A stretch of DNA of 63,837 nucleotides from Effusibacillus lacus (GTDB lineage: Bacteria > Bacillota > Bacilli > Tumebacillales > Effusibacillaceae). The stretch lies in assembly GCF_002335525.1 (NCBI RefSeq), contig NZ_BDUF01000060.1:1-63837 (forward strand), read 5' to 3'. A program made the translations under genes and the position numbers. Positions 33,070-41,425 of this stretch are shown here, piece by piece (within the stretch, counting starts at the first letter, position 1; each line of letters opens with the position of its first letter). The notes beneath the pieces were generated by a model, which worked only from the letters and a program-made list of their open reading frames with translations, made no database searches and was not told the origin of the DNA.

Positions 33070-33176
33070 TTGGTAAGCCAGCCCCTTTCATGTGTTTATA
33101 ACCTTTATCATTAAACAATACGTATAAATGCCTGTTTTTATGGGTGACAAGACAACCTTTCATTCAAACCGCCCCT

Positions 33177-33205
33177 GTATAACCGTTCCGGTCAAAACAT
33201 ATACT
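33177..33205 (+). promoter_or_regulatory. Possible sigma-E-like promoter before ytxC
   Basis: GTATAAC (33177-33183), exactly 14 bases, then CATATACT (33198-33205) approximates the mother-cell sigma-E consensus (KMATATT, N14-15, CATACAHT). It is about 50 bases upstream of the ytxC start. The -35 is only partial. Confidence 0.3.
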
Positions 33206-33252
33206 GTATAACACCTTTGGAGCCGGTTTCGACCAATGAAAGGGTGAATGTT

Positions 33253-34155
33253 TTGTATCGGTACGCAATCGGGGCTGCGAAGCAGTTAGATCAGCTTGCT
33301 TCTTATATTGACAAGGGCCTGCAGGAATTGAGAATCGAAGGCATCAAAATCACAACGGGCAGATGCAGACTGGGAAGTGTCTGTTATTATACGGTAGAGT
33401 GGATGAGCAAAGAGGACAGTGACAAGGTTCAAATCTCATTGGCAAGGGCACTTACGGATTTTTTGACGGAATTTTGGGAACGGAATTGGATCCGAAGACA
33501 GATTGCAAAAGAATATCCATATTATGACTCGGATGAAGTGGAGTACCTCAGCGGCAATGCAGTCAAATACTTGTCCTTGTTCAGACGGTACGGCGCCCGA
33601 CTCTTGCGCAAATTGGAAATGGAACAGGAGATTCTGCAGGACCTTAAGGTACATTCCATTCTGAATTGGGAAGGGCTGGTCAGGTTCCGGCTGCGCTTGT
33701 ACGAGAAGGATCTGCTGAAAGCAATCGAGCAGGTGATTGATGAATATCTGATGGATCGTGAATACCAGGAGTTTGTGAAGTTGCTGAGGCACTTTCTAAG
33801 CGTACAGCCGCCCCGTTCTCCCCTGATCCATCTGATTATGGACCAGGATTGGCCCCGGTTGGTTGACCATGACGGGTTTCAAATTACGGACGAAGACTTA
33901 AATCACTTCGCCGAAGATTTGATTGACGGTGATTTGCAACAGGAAGACATGTTGATTTCCACTCTGATCACCATGGCGCCATCGAATGTCCTGATTCATG
34001 TGCCTGTACAGAAAACGGAAGACCAGGTTCTGGTGGAGACTGTCAAAAGAGTCTTTGAGGATCGGGTCAATTTCTGCAAAGGATGCAGCCTCTGCCAGGC
34101 ACCCATGAAAATTTGGGAGCAGCACGGCCATTTTCCCCTTGACTATTCCAAGTGA
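33253..34155 (+). CDS. ytxC: Putative sporulation protein YtxC
   Basis: A 300-residue soluble protein with the YtxC pattern (ILNWEGLVRFRLRLYEKDLL, GFVNFRL-like centre) and a C-terminal CKGCSLC that may bind metal. ytxC sits just upstream of thrS in many spore formers, and that order is kept here. Its role is uncharacterised; the name reflects conservation in sporulating Bacilli. TTG 33253 follows AAAGGGTG and is preferred; the open frame extends to TTG 33217. A possible sigma-E-like site lies upstream. The T-box leader of thrS begins about 40 bases after its stop. Confidence 0.8.
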   Translation: MYRYAIGAAKQLDQLASYIDKGLQELRIEGIKITTGRCRLGSVCYYTVEWMSKEDSDKVQISLARALTDFLTEFWERNWIRRQIAKEYPYYDSDEVEYLSGNAVKYLSLFRRYGARLLRKLEMEQEILQDLKVHSILNWEGLVRFRLRLYEKDLLKAIEQVIDEYLMDREYQEFVKLLRHFLSVQPPRSPLIHLIMDQDWPRLVDHDGFQITDEDLNHFAEDLIDGDLQQEDMLISTLITMAPSNVLIHVPVQKTEDQVLVETVKRVFEDRVNFCKGCSLCQAPMKIWEQHGHFPLDYSK

Positions 34156-34191
34156 TCCATTTATCATGATTGCATTACAAACTAACCTATA

Positions 34192-34446
34192 TCGGCGATG
34201 ACCGAGGACAGCGGTATTTGTACGACGCCCAGAGAGAGGGAGCCGCAGGCTGAAAGCTCCCTTGCGATAACGGCAAATATACGACCCCCTTGCAGCTTCC
34301 TGGAGGAACGATCAGTATTCCGGGACGTATGCCTGCGTTACAGGCCGAATGAGGATCCGGAAGTACCCGGATCGAAACAAGGTGGAACCACGTAAGCTAG
34401 CGCTTTCGTCCTTGCAGATTGGCAGGGGGGAGGCGTTTTTTTATTT
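34192..34446 (+). promoter_or_regulatory. T-box riboswitch (Thr) upstream of thrS
   Basis: The leader shows a Stem I region, a probable specifier ACC (34284-34286, a Thr codon), the T-box sequence AAGGTGGAACCACG (34376-34393 region) and a GC-rich terminator ending in seven T residues before the thrS ribosome site. Uncharged tRNA-Thr would stabilise the antiterminator. The specifier assignment is by position and is inferred. Confidence 0.88.
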
Positions 34447-34483
34447 TTCCAAGCAACAGATTTGACCAAAGGGGGGTTCGCAC

Positions 34484-36427
34484 ATGCCAGTCGATGTGCA
34501 AAAAGAAGTAAAAGTCGAGCTGAAAGACGGTTCTGTCAAGATCTACGCTGCCGGAACCACTTTGCTCGAGATTGCGGCATCTCTGTCGCAACACCTGAAG
34601 AAAAATGCGGTTGTGGGGAAAATCAACGGCAAACTGGTGGACCTCACCACTCCAGTAACGGAAGATTGCAAGATTGAGCTGTTTACCTATGAGGATCCGG
34701 AGGGGTTGGAGACGCTTCGTCACTCCAGTGCTCATTTGATGGCGCAGGCAGTTGCCCGTCTGTGGCCGGACGTGAAGTTTGCCATCGGCCCTGTGATCGA
34801 AGACGGTTTTTATTATGATTTCTCCGGCCGTTCCTTTTCTCCTGACGATCTGCCGCTGATTGAAAAAGAAATGCAAAAAATCGTCAGCGAAGATCTCCCG
34901 ATTCGCAGGGAAGAAATCTCGCGGGAAGACGCGCTCAAGATGTTCAATGAGCGTGGCGACCGGTTCAAAGTGGAGATTATCAACGATCTGCCTGAAGATA
35001 CGGTTCTCTCCATTTACCATCAGGGTGAATTCACCGACTTGTGCACCGGACCGCACCTCCCTTCCACGGGCAAAATCAAGGCCTTCAAGCTGCTGTCGAT
35101 TGCCGGCGCCTACTGGCGGGGCAAAGCGGAAAACGAAATGCTGCAGCGTATCTATGCCACAGCTTGGCCTAAACAGGCTCAATTGGACGAGCATCTGCAC
35201 CGGCTGGAGGAAGCGAAACGCCGTGACCACCGGCGGATCGGCAAAGAATTAAAACTGTTCACCCTAACCAAGGAAGTCGGGCAGGGATTGCCCCTATGGC
35301 TGCCCCATGGTGCCCGTATACGCCGGACTATCGAACGGTATATTGTCGATCTGGAAGAAAGCCTCGGATACGAACATGTATATACACCCCATATGGCAAG
35401 CGTGGAACTGTACAAGATCTCCGGGCACTGGGACCACTATCATGAGGACATGTATCCGCCCATGAAGATGGATAATGAAGAGTTGGTCCTGCGTCCGATG
35501 AACTGCCCGCACCACATGATGCTGTTCAAGAACGAACTGCGCAGCTATCGGGATCTTCCTTTGCGGATTGCGGAGCTTGGAACCATGCACCGCTACGAAA
35601 TGTCCGGCACACTTTCCGGATTGCAGCGCGTCAGGGCCATGACCCTGAACGATGCCCACATTTTCTGCCGCCCCGACCAGATCCAGTCGGAATTCAAGAA
35701 AGTGGTCGAACTGATCCTGCAGGTGTACAAAGACTTCAAGATTGAAGATTACTGGTTCCGTCTGTCCTACCGGGATCCCAACAACACGGAAAAATATTAC
35801 CAGGACGACGAGATGTGGGAAAAGGCGCAGTCCATGCTGAAAGCGGCCATGGACGAGATGGGGCTTTCCTATCGGGAAGCGGAAGGGGAAGCTGCTTTCT
35901 ACGGACCCAAGTTGGATGTGCAGGTGAAAACGGCCATCGGCAAAGAAGAGACCCTGTCCACCGTTCAACTTGACTTCTTGCTCCCACAACGGTTCGAGCT
36001 TGAATATGTAGGCGAAGACGGAAAGATGCACAGACCGGTTGTGATTCACCGGGGAATCCTGAGTACCATGGAACGAATGACCGCTTACCTGATTGAAGTG
36101 TATGAAGGAGCATTCCCTACCTGGTTGGCTCCCGTGCAGGCCAAGGTACTCACCATTTCACCACAGTTTGAAGAATATGGACAGAAGGTCTATGAATACC
36201 TGAAGCGCAAGCGAATTCGTGTGGAGCTTGATACCCGGAACGAAAAGATCGGGTACAAGATCCGTGACGCCCAATTGCATAAGATTCCTTACATGTTGGT
36301 GGTGGGGGCGCAGGAAATGGAGAACGAAACTGTATCCGTACGCAAACGGGGCGCCGGTGACCAAGGAAGCTTTAAGTATGAAGAGTTTGCGGAAACGATT
36401 CTGAATGAGATTCATGAGCGCAGATAG
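34484..36427 (+). CDS. thrS: Threonine-tRNA ligase
   Basis: A 647-residue class II synthetase: TGS domain (about 1-65), editing domain with [11 protein letters not shown] (about 75-240), catalytic core with the zinc-binding NCPHHMML and motif 2 [13 protein letters not shown]-type segment, and the anticodon domain (about 545-647, ending [11 protein letters not shown]). The length matches Bacillus ThrS. ATG 34484 follows AAAGGGGGG. It is controlled by the T-box at 34192 and closed by a terminator at 36434. Confidence 0.97.
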   Translation: MPVDVQKEVKVELKDGSVKIYAAGTTLLEIAASLSQHLKKNAVVGKINGKLVDLTTPVTEDCKIELFTYEDPEGLETLRHSSAHLMAQAVARLWPDVKFAIGPVIEDGFYYDFSGRSFSPDDLPLIEKEMQKIVSEDLPIRREEISREDALKMFNERGDRFKVEIINDLPEDTVLSIYHQGEFTDLCTGPHLPSTGKIKAFKLLSIAGAYWRGKAENEMLQRIYATAWPKQAQLDEHLHRLEEAKRRDHRRIGKELKLFTLTKEVGQGLPLWLPHGARIRRTIERYIVDLEESLGYEHVYTPHMASVELYKISGHWDHYHEDMYPPMKMDNEELVLRPMNCPHHMMLFKNELRSYRDLPLRIAELGTMHRYEMSGTLSGLQRVRAMTLNDAHIFCRPDQIQSEFKKVVELILQVYKDFKIEDYWFRLSYRDPNNTEKYYQDDEMWEKAQSMLKAAMDEMGLSYREAEGEAAFYGPKLDVQVKTAIGKEETLSTVQLDFLLPQRFELEYVGEDGKMHRPVVIHRGILSTMERMTAYLIEVYEGAFPTWLAPVQAKVLTISPQFEEYGQKVYEYLKRKRIRVELDTRNEKIGYKIRDAQLHKIPYMLVVGAQEMENETVSVRKRGAGDQGSFKYEEFAETILNEIHERR

Positions 36428-36433
36428 TTGTCT

Positions 36434-36467
36434 TGCCGGTGGTGTCAGACATCACCGGTTTTTTTTA
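36434..36467 (+). terminator. Rho-independent terminator after thrS
   Basis: CCGGTGGTGT pairs with ACATCACCGG over a two-base loop, followed by eight T residues. Confidence 0.88.
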
Positions 36468-36542
36468 TAAAAAAACAATTTGTTCACATTTGGCGGTTTG
36501 GTGGCAAACCTGAGGAAGTGCGGCAAATCAGGGATTCGACAA

Positions 36543-36564
36543 ATATCGGGGAATTTCCCGATAT
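36543..36564. repeat. Palindromic hairpin in the leader of the first GGDEF-EAL gene
   Basis: ATATCGGG-GAATTT-CCCGATAT, an 8-bp stem, followed by a partial third copy of the arm (TATCGGGGAATTCCC, 36566-36580). It lies in the 214-base gap between thrS and the 36682 gene. No c-di-GMP riboswitch core is recognisable there. It could be an operator or mRNA element. Confidence 0.35.
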
Positions 36565-36681
36565 TTATCGGGGAATTCCCTTATTTTCGCAATTTTTTTC
36601 CATTATGTACTCTGAACTTACAATAAGAACAAATTGCAGAAACAGTTTGCGTTCATTCAGTGCCAATGAGGAGAGTTTGTT

Positions 36682-38775
36682 ATGGAAGTTTTGCGAAGAA
36701 CCCCACAGTCCAAGCTGAGTGAGGAAGAGTTGCGGCTCGCCATCCAGGTGTACAAAACCACGTCGGAAGGGGTAGTCATTCTCGATGCGACCGGCAAAAT
36801 TCAACTTGTGAATCCCGCGTTTACTGCCATTACTGGCTATAGCGCGGAAGAAGTGATCGGTCAAAAACCGCCCATCCTGAAATACGGACGACAGGGTGCC
36901 GGATTTTACGCCAACATATGGGCGACTGTTCACGATGCCGGAAAGTGGCAGGGCGAAATTTGGCACCGCCGCAAGAATGGAGAGATCTACCCGACGTGGG
37001 TTACCGTCAGCGCGATTCGGAATGAAGCGGGATCCATTACTCATTGCGCTGCAGTTATCTTAGACATCACCCGGCTGAAAAGAGTTGAAGAGCAACTGCA
37101 CCTGGTGTCCAAGGTGATTGAAAACACAGTCGAAGGTATTGTGGTTACAGATATACACGGCAGCATTCAACTGGTAAATCCCGCGTTTACCGCAATTACC
37201 GGCTACAGCCCGGAAGAGGTGATCGGAAAAAATCCGCGCATCCTGAACTCCGGACGTCATGACGCCGAATTTTACATCAGCATGTGGGCGTCGATCCATG
37301 AGACCGGAAAGTGGGAAGGAGAAATTTGGAACCGCCGCAAGAACGGCGAGATTTATCCGGAATGGCTGACGATCAGCGCCGTGTCGGATGAAATGGGCAA
37401 AATTACGCACTATGCCGCCACCTTCACGGATATTACCGAGCGAAAATCGTATGAAGAACGGATAGTGTACCAGGCCCATCATGACACTCTGACCGGACTG
37501 CCCAACCGTACGTTTTTTCAGAATCTGACTTCCCAACTGGACCATGCCAAACAGCAAAACCAGATGCTGGCTGTCCTGATTATAGATTTGGATCGTTTCA
37601 AGGGCATAAACGAGAGTTTGGGTCACTCTGCCGGCGACCGGCTGCTGCAAGGGGTTGCCGAACGGCTTAAAAGCTGTGTACGTGACGGGGACATTGTCGC
37701 CCGTCTGGGCGGAGACGAATTTGCCCTGCTATTGACGCAGATTACGAGTGAAAAAGATGTGGTGAGGAGGGTGCGGCACATTGCCGAGGTATTTAAAGAA
37801 CCTCTAATCTGTGGAAGTGAGGAAATTTTCACTTCCATGAGCATGGGGATCAGTTTGTATCCGGCTGACGGAAAGGATATGGAGGAACTGTTAAAAAATG
37901 CGGATACGGCCTTGTACCGCGCCAGGGAACTGGGCGGCGGCCATTATCAGTTTTACACACCGGAGATGAACTCGAAAGCGTTCGAACGGCTGGCGCTGGA
38001 AACCGATTTGCGCAAAGCGTTGGATCGTCAGGAATTTGTCCTTTATTACCAGCCGAAGGTGGATATGCAAACAGGTCAAATTGTCGGCATGGAAACCCTC
38101 ATCCGATGGGAGCACCCTGATTTGGGGACGGTTTCACCGGCAGAATTTATTTCTCTGGCAGAGGAGACGGGATTGATTATCCCGATTGGGGAGTGGGTTC
38201 TGCACACCGCATGCAAACAAAACAAAGCCTGGCAGCAAGCCGGTTTTTCACCTCTTCGGGTGGCGGTCAATCTGTCAGCCCGTCAGTTCCGGCAAACGGA
38301 TTTGGTGGCAACGGTGGCGCGGGTGCTGCACGAAACGGGACTGGATCCCGAATATCTGGAACTGGAAATTACCGAGAGCATCGCCTTGGAAAATGCGGAC
38401 CGGACAATTGCCACGCTCAATGAATTGAGAACACTGGGAGTCCGAATTTCGATTGACGATTTTGGAACGGGCTACTCTTCCCTCAGCTATCTGAAGAAGT
38501 TTCCGATCGACACGTTAAAAATTGACCGTTCTTTTGTCCGAGAAATCGACACCAATCTATCCGACGCAGCCATTGTCACGGCCATCATCACACTGGCGCA
38601 CAGTCTGAATCTGAAAGTCGTTGCCGAAGGCGTGGAAACCCCTGTTCAACAAGCATTCCTGCTGAAACAGAAGTGTGATGAAATGCAAGGGTATCTGTTC
38701 AGCCGACCGGTGCCGGTCTCATCGTTCGAAAGACTGATGGCAGCGTCAACAAAGGGGGGGAGTGCAAATGACTGA
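36682..38775 (+). CDS. PAS-PAS-GGDEF-EAL cyclic-di-GMP signalling protein
   Basis: A 697-residue cytoplasmic protein without membrane segments. PAS1 spans about residues 20-133, PAS2 about 142-258 (NPAFTAITGYSPEEVIGK in both), GGDEF about 262-425 with LGGDEFALLL intact (about 342), and EAL about 440-690. The EAL signature reads METLIRWEHP (ETL), while the later catalytic blocks (FGTGYSSL, EGVET) are present, so phosphodiesterase activity is possible. It may make, break or sense c-di-GMP in response to a PAS ligand. ATG 36682 follows GAGGAGAG. First gene of a signalling block running to 43210; closely related to the 41426 gene. Confidence 0.9.
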   Translation: MEVLRRTPQSKLSEEELRLAIQVYKTTSEGVVILDATGKIQLVNPAFTAITGYSAEEVIGQKPPILKYGRQGAGFYANIWATVHDAGKWQGEIWHRRKNGEIYPTWVTVSAIRNEAGSITHCAAVILDITRLKRVEEQLHLVSKVIENTVEGIVVTDIHGSIQLVNPAFTAITGYSPEEVIGKNPRILNSGRHDAEFYISMWASIHETGKWEGEIWNRRKNGEIYPEWLTISAVSDEMGKITHYAATFTDITERKSYEERIVYQAHHDTLTGLPNRTFFQNLTSQLDHAKQQNQMLAVLIIDLDRFKGINESLGHSAGDRLLQGVAERLKSCVRDGDIVARLGGDEFALLLTQITSEKDVVRRVRHIAEVFKEPLICGSEEIFTSMSMGISLYPADGKDMEELLKNADTALYRARELGGGHYQFYTPEMNSKAFERLALETDLRKALDRQEFVLYYQPKVDMQTGQIVGMETLIRWEHPDLGTVSPAEFISLAEETGLIIPIGEWVLHTACKQNKAWQQAGFSPLRVAVNLSARQFRQTDLVATVARVLHETGLDPEYLELEITESIALENADRTIATLNELRTLGVRISIDDFGTGYSSLSYLKKFPIDTLKIDRSFVREIDTNLSDAAIVTAIITLAHSLNLKVVAEGVETPVQQAFLLKQKCDEMQGYLFSRPVPVSSFERLMAASTKGGSAND

Positions 38776-38798
38776 ACGAGGCGGGGGGTGAATGCGCG

Positions 38799-40205
38799 TT
38801 GACTGAGATGGAACGGCTGCGTATTATGGTTAATGCTCTGCCGGATATGGTGATTTTAAAAGACGGAAGAGGACGGTGGTTGGAGGTCAATGAGGCCGCT
38901 TTGCGCTTCTTTCAGCTTGAAAAAGTCGGTTACAGGGGGAAAAGGGCTTCGGAGATCTGCGACCCGCAGAATATTTTTCACGAGATGCTGCTTGCCTGTC
39001 AGGATACCGACGAACAAACATGGAGAGCAGCCGAAACCAGGAATTTCGAGCGTGTTGTCTTGAAACCGGACGGGACATTCCAGTTTTTCTCCGTGGTCAA
39101 AACGCCCGTGTTTCATCCTGACGGCGGACGCAAGGGGATTGTTGCAATCTGGCGCGACATTACGGAGAGCAAGCTGGCGGGAGACAAACTGCAACTTGCC
39201 GAAGAGATGTTTGAAAATCTGACCGAAGGAGTAATGATTACCGACGAACGCGGAATCATTCAGTCAATCAACCCGGCCTTTACCATAATAACCGGCTACA
39301 GTCCGGAAGAAGTGGTCGGCAAAACTCCGAGGCTTTTGAAATCCGGCCGGCATGAGGGTTCCTTCTATCAAACCATGTGGGCCTCCATCCGCGAGACCGG
39401 CCAGTGGAAGGGGGAGATCTGGAACCGGCGCAAAAACGGTGAGATTTATGCGGAGAACCTTACCATAAACGCCATTAAGGACTCATCGGACAACGTGACA
39501 TTCTACATAGGAGTATTCAGTGACATAACGGAGCGGAAACGGCTTGAAAAAGACGTGATTCTGACAGGGACCATTCAAAGGAAGTTTTTGCCACAGGACA
39601 TTGCGGACGAGCGAATCACGCTCAAGACCATTTACCGGCCCGCCTATTACCTGAGCGGCGATTCGTACGAGTTCAGGTGGAACAAAAACAGAAACGTACT
39701 GATCGGCTGCGTGATCGATGTGATGGGCCACGGTTTGGCGCCGGCCCTGCAAAATTCCGCCTTGAAAGTGCTGTTTAACGAAGCTGCGGAGAGAAACATG
39801 CCGCTGGACAAAAAACTGGCCTGGATGAACAGGAAATCGATGTCTTATTTTGTGGAAGATTCTTTTGCGGCGGTCATCTGTTTTGAAATTGATTTTTCGC
39901 AAAAAACGCTTACATGCGTTGCCGGAGGGATTAATCACTTTCTGGTTTTGTCTTCGCAAAACCAAAGAGTGATGAAGCTGCCTGGCACATTTGTCGGCCT
40001 GTTTGAGGATGTGGAGTACGAGAGACATGTATTCCCATACCGGTCGGGGGATTCTTTCTTTTTCATGAGCGACGGTTTGCTCGATCTGCTGCCGGTGCAA
40101 AACGATCAAAGGTTTACGGATTTCTCAGCGAGCGTCAGTATGCTTGAGCAGTTATCCAAAAGAGCAAGTGACGATGCAACAGCCGTCTGCATCAAACTGG
40201 CATGA
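38799..40205 (+). CDS. PAS-PAS-SpoIIE/RsbU-type PP2C phosphatase
   Basis: A 468-residue cytoplasmic protein: PAS1 (about 5-125), PAS2 (about 130-245, NPAFTIITGYSPEEVVGK) and a SpoIIE/RsbU phosphatase domain (about 260-468) with CVIDVMGHGLAPAL, GGINHFLV and FFFMSDGLLDL holding the metal-binding aspartates. Such enzymes dephosphorylate STAS anti-anti-sigma proteins; one is encoded at 41065. Start TTG 38799 follows GGGGGGTG; ATG 38808 is possible. It begins 23 bases after the upstream GGDEF-EAL gene and overlaps the next frame, so the genes are cotranscribed. The PAS2 domain is very similar to those of the flanking GGDEF proteins. Confidence 0.9.
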   Translation: MTEMERLRIMVNALPDMVILKDGRGRWLEVNEAALRFFQLEKVGYRGKRASEICDPQNIFHEMLLACQDTDEQTWRAAETRNFERVVLKPDGTFQFFSVVKTPVFHPDGGRKGIVAIWRDITESKLAGDKLQLAEEMFENLTEGVMITDERGIIQSINPAFTIITGYSPEEVVGKTPRLLKSGRHEGSFYQTMWASIRETGQWKGEIWNRRKNGEIYAENLTINAIKDSSDNVTFYIGVFSDITERKRLEKDVILTGTIQRKFLPQDIADERITLKTIYRPAYYLSGDSYEFRWNKNRNVLIGCVIDVMGHGLAPALQNSALKVLFNEAAERNMPLDKKLAWMNRKSMSYFVEDSFAAVICFEIDFSQKTLTCVAGGINHFLVLSSQNQRVMKLPGTFVGLFEDVEYERHVFPYRSGDSFFFMSDGLLDLLPVQNDQRFTDFSASVSMLEQLSKRASDDATAVCIKLA

Positions 40206-40243
40206 CATGTGGAAGTCATACACCTGACGGGAGTGGTGACTCA

Positions 40244-40732
40244 ATGAAAAAGTCAATCGTTGCATTCACATTCAACGATTATGAGGGCTTTCAACAGGTC
40301 AGATCCTTCGTTGGAGAGTATATCAAACAAACTTTATCTGATGGCAATTCTTTGATAGTGGTTGCCGTAAACGAAGCTGTGAACAATGCTTTCAAGCATG
40401 GTGTCGCTGGAAACGGGGGATCCGTAACCCTCAAGCTGGAGGTTTTTCACGGGAAACGACTGATTGTCAGAGTCAAAGATCCAGGTCCGGGGTTTCCAGT
40501 AAAAGAAGCGCTGCTGAAATTGAACAATTTCCGACGAGCCGCTCTCGAAGACTATTTGTCAGACAGCGATCTGCTGAAAGAATCGGACCGCGGATTGTTC
40601 ATTATGAAATGTGCCGCTGATGCAATCAGGTTCAATGCGAAGGGCAACCAGGTCCTGCTTGTCAAAAAAATTACGACAACTGCCGGGGACACATGCGGTT
40701 TCGCACAGAACGCCGCCTCTGAAAAGTCCTAA
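40244..40732 (+). CDS. RsbW-like serine kinase/anti-sigma factor (HATPase_c_2)
   Basis: A 162-residue GHKL ATPase: N-box VAVNEAVNNAFKHG (about residues 42-55), G1 box VKDPGPGFP (about 82-90) and GLFIMKCAADAI. These proteins bind a sigma factor or phosphorylate an STAS antagonist, here probably the 41065 product. No sigma factor gene is present in the window, so the target may be elsewhere or not a sigma factor. ATG 40244 follows GGAGTGGTG. The last ~20 residues (after VKKI) look unrelated to the family and may have been gained when a chemoreceptor fragment fused behind the gene. Confidence 0.85.
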   Translation: MKKSIVAFTFNDYEGFQQVRSFVGEYIKQTLSDGNSLIVVAVNEAVNNAFKHGVAGNGGSVTLKLEVFHGKRLIVRVKDPGPGFPVKEALLKLNNFRRAALEDYLSDSDLLKESDRGLFIMKCAADAIRFNAKGNQVLLVKKITTTAGDTCGFAQNAASEKS

Positions 40733-40733
40733 A

Positions 40734-41040
40734 GTGAGGTGGCGGACGAAGTTCGCCAATTGGCCGAACAGTCCAACCAGGACGCGTCCGAGGTAACCGG
40801 GCTTGTTCAAAAAATACTGGGAAGTTCCGCGAATGCGGTTCAGGCCATGCAGCAAAGCCGCATCGAGGTGGAAGAGGGGGGGACGCCAGCAATATTGAAG
40901 CTACGGCGGCCAGTTCGGAAGAAGTGGCGGCATCCACCCAAGAAACGTCTGCCGCTGTGGAAACAATTGCGGCGGCCTCCCTGGAATCGAGTGCGATGGC
41001 AACTGAACACAAAACCGCCGTTGAAACTTTTAAGCTTTAA
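40734..41040 (+). pseudogene. Methyl-accepting chemotaxis protein, C-terminal remnant
   Basis: VADEVRQLAEQSNQDASEVT, then TGLVQKILGSS matches the signalling domain downstream of the MCP hairpin tip. After EVEE the frame is lost at a G7 run (40876-40882); one base over, the text resumes as SNIEATAASSEEVAASTQET and ends FKL-stop at 41038-41040. The N-terminal sensor and the hairpin tip are missing. The fragment is wedged between the RsbW-like and STAS genes with no start signal of its own, so it is a deletion scar or decayed gene. Confidence 0.75.
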
Positions 41041-41064
41041 CAGGGTGAGAAAGGGGAGCGGATT

Positions 41065-41367
41065 ATGATCAAGGATATCAAAGTCACCAATGATCAGGTT
41101 ATTGTCATCCTTACGGGAAGTATTTATGTGGGGGAAGCCACGGTGCTCCGGGAAAGGCTTTTGGAACACGTGGAAAGAGGGCTAAGGCGTTTCGTCATCG
41201 ATATGTCGGATGTCGACTATATCGACAGTTCCGGTTTGGGGGTACTGGTGGCTCTGCAGAAGAGAGCTCTGCAAAACAAGGGTGGCGTGGTGATCAAAGG
41301 TCTTGCAGGCACCGTCAAAGAACTGTTTGAATTGACGAGACTGACGAAAGTCTTTGAAATCCAGTAA
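41065..41367 (+). CDS. STAS anti-anti-sigma factor (RsbV/SpoIIAA-like)
   Basis: A 100-residue STAS-domain protein: IVILTGSIYVGEATVLRERL near the N-terminus and DYIDSSGLGVLVALQKRA with the phosphorylatable Ser (about residue 55) of the family. It would be phosphorylated by the kinase at 40244 and reactivated by the phosphatase at 38799, giving a complete partner-switching trio. ATG 41065 follows AAAGGGGAG. The chemoreceptor remnant separates it from the kinase gene. The output target is unknown. Confidence 0.9.
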   Translation: MIKDIKVTNDQVIVILTGSIYVGEATVLRERLLEHVERGLRRFVIDMSDVDYIDSSGLGVLVALQKRALQNKGGVVIKGLAGTVKELFELTRLTKVFEIQ

Positions 41368-41425
41368 TTCGAGATGCGTCGGATCGAAACGGATTTTCCG
41401 AATCCCGCCGGGGGGAGGGTTCCGA

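Noticed and set aside
36470-36681. Cyclic-di-GMP riboswitch upstream of the first GGDEF-EAL gene
   Set aside because: I looked for the conserved GEMM-I core and tetraloop receptor and did not find them; only palindromes are visible.
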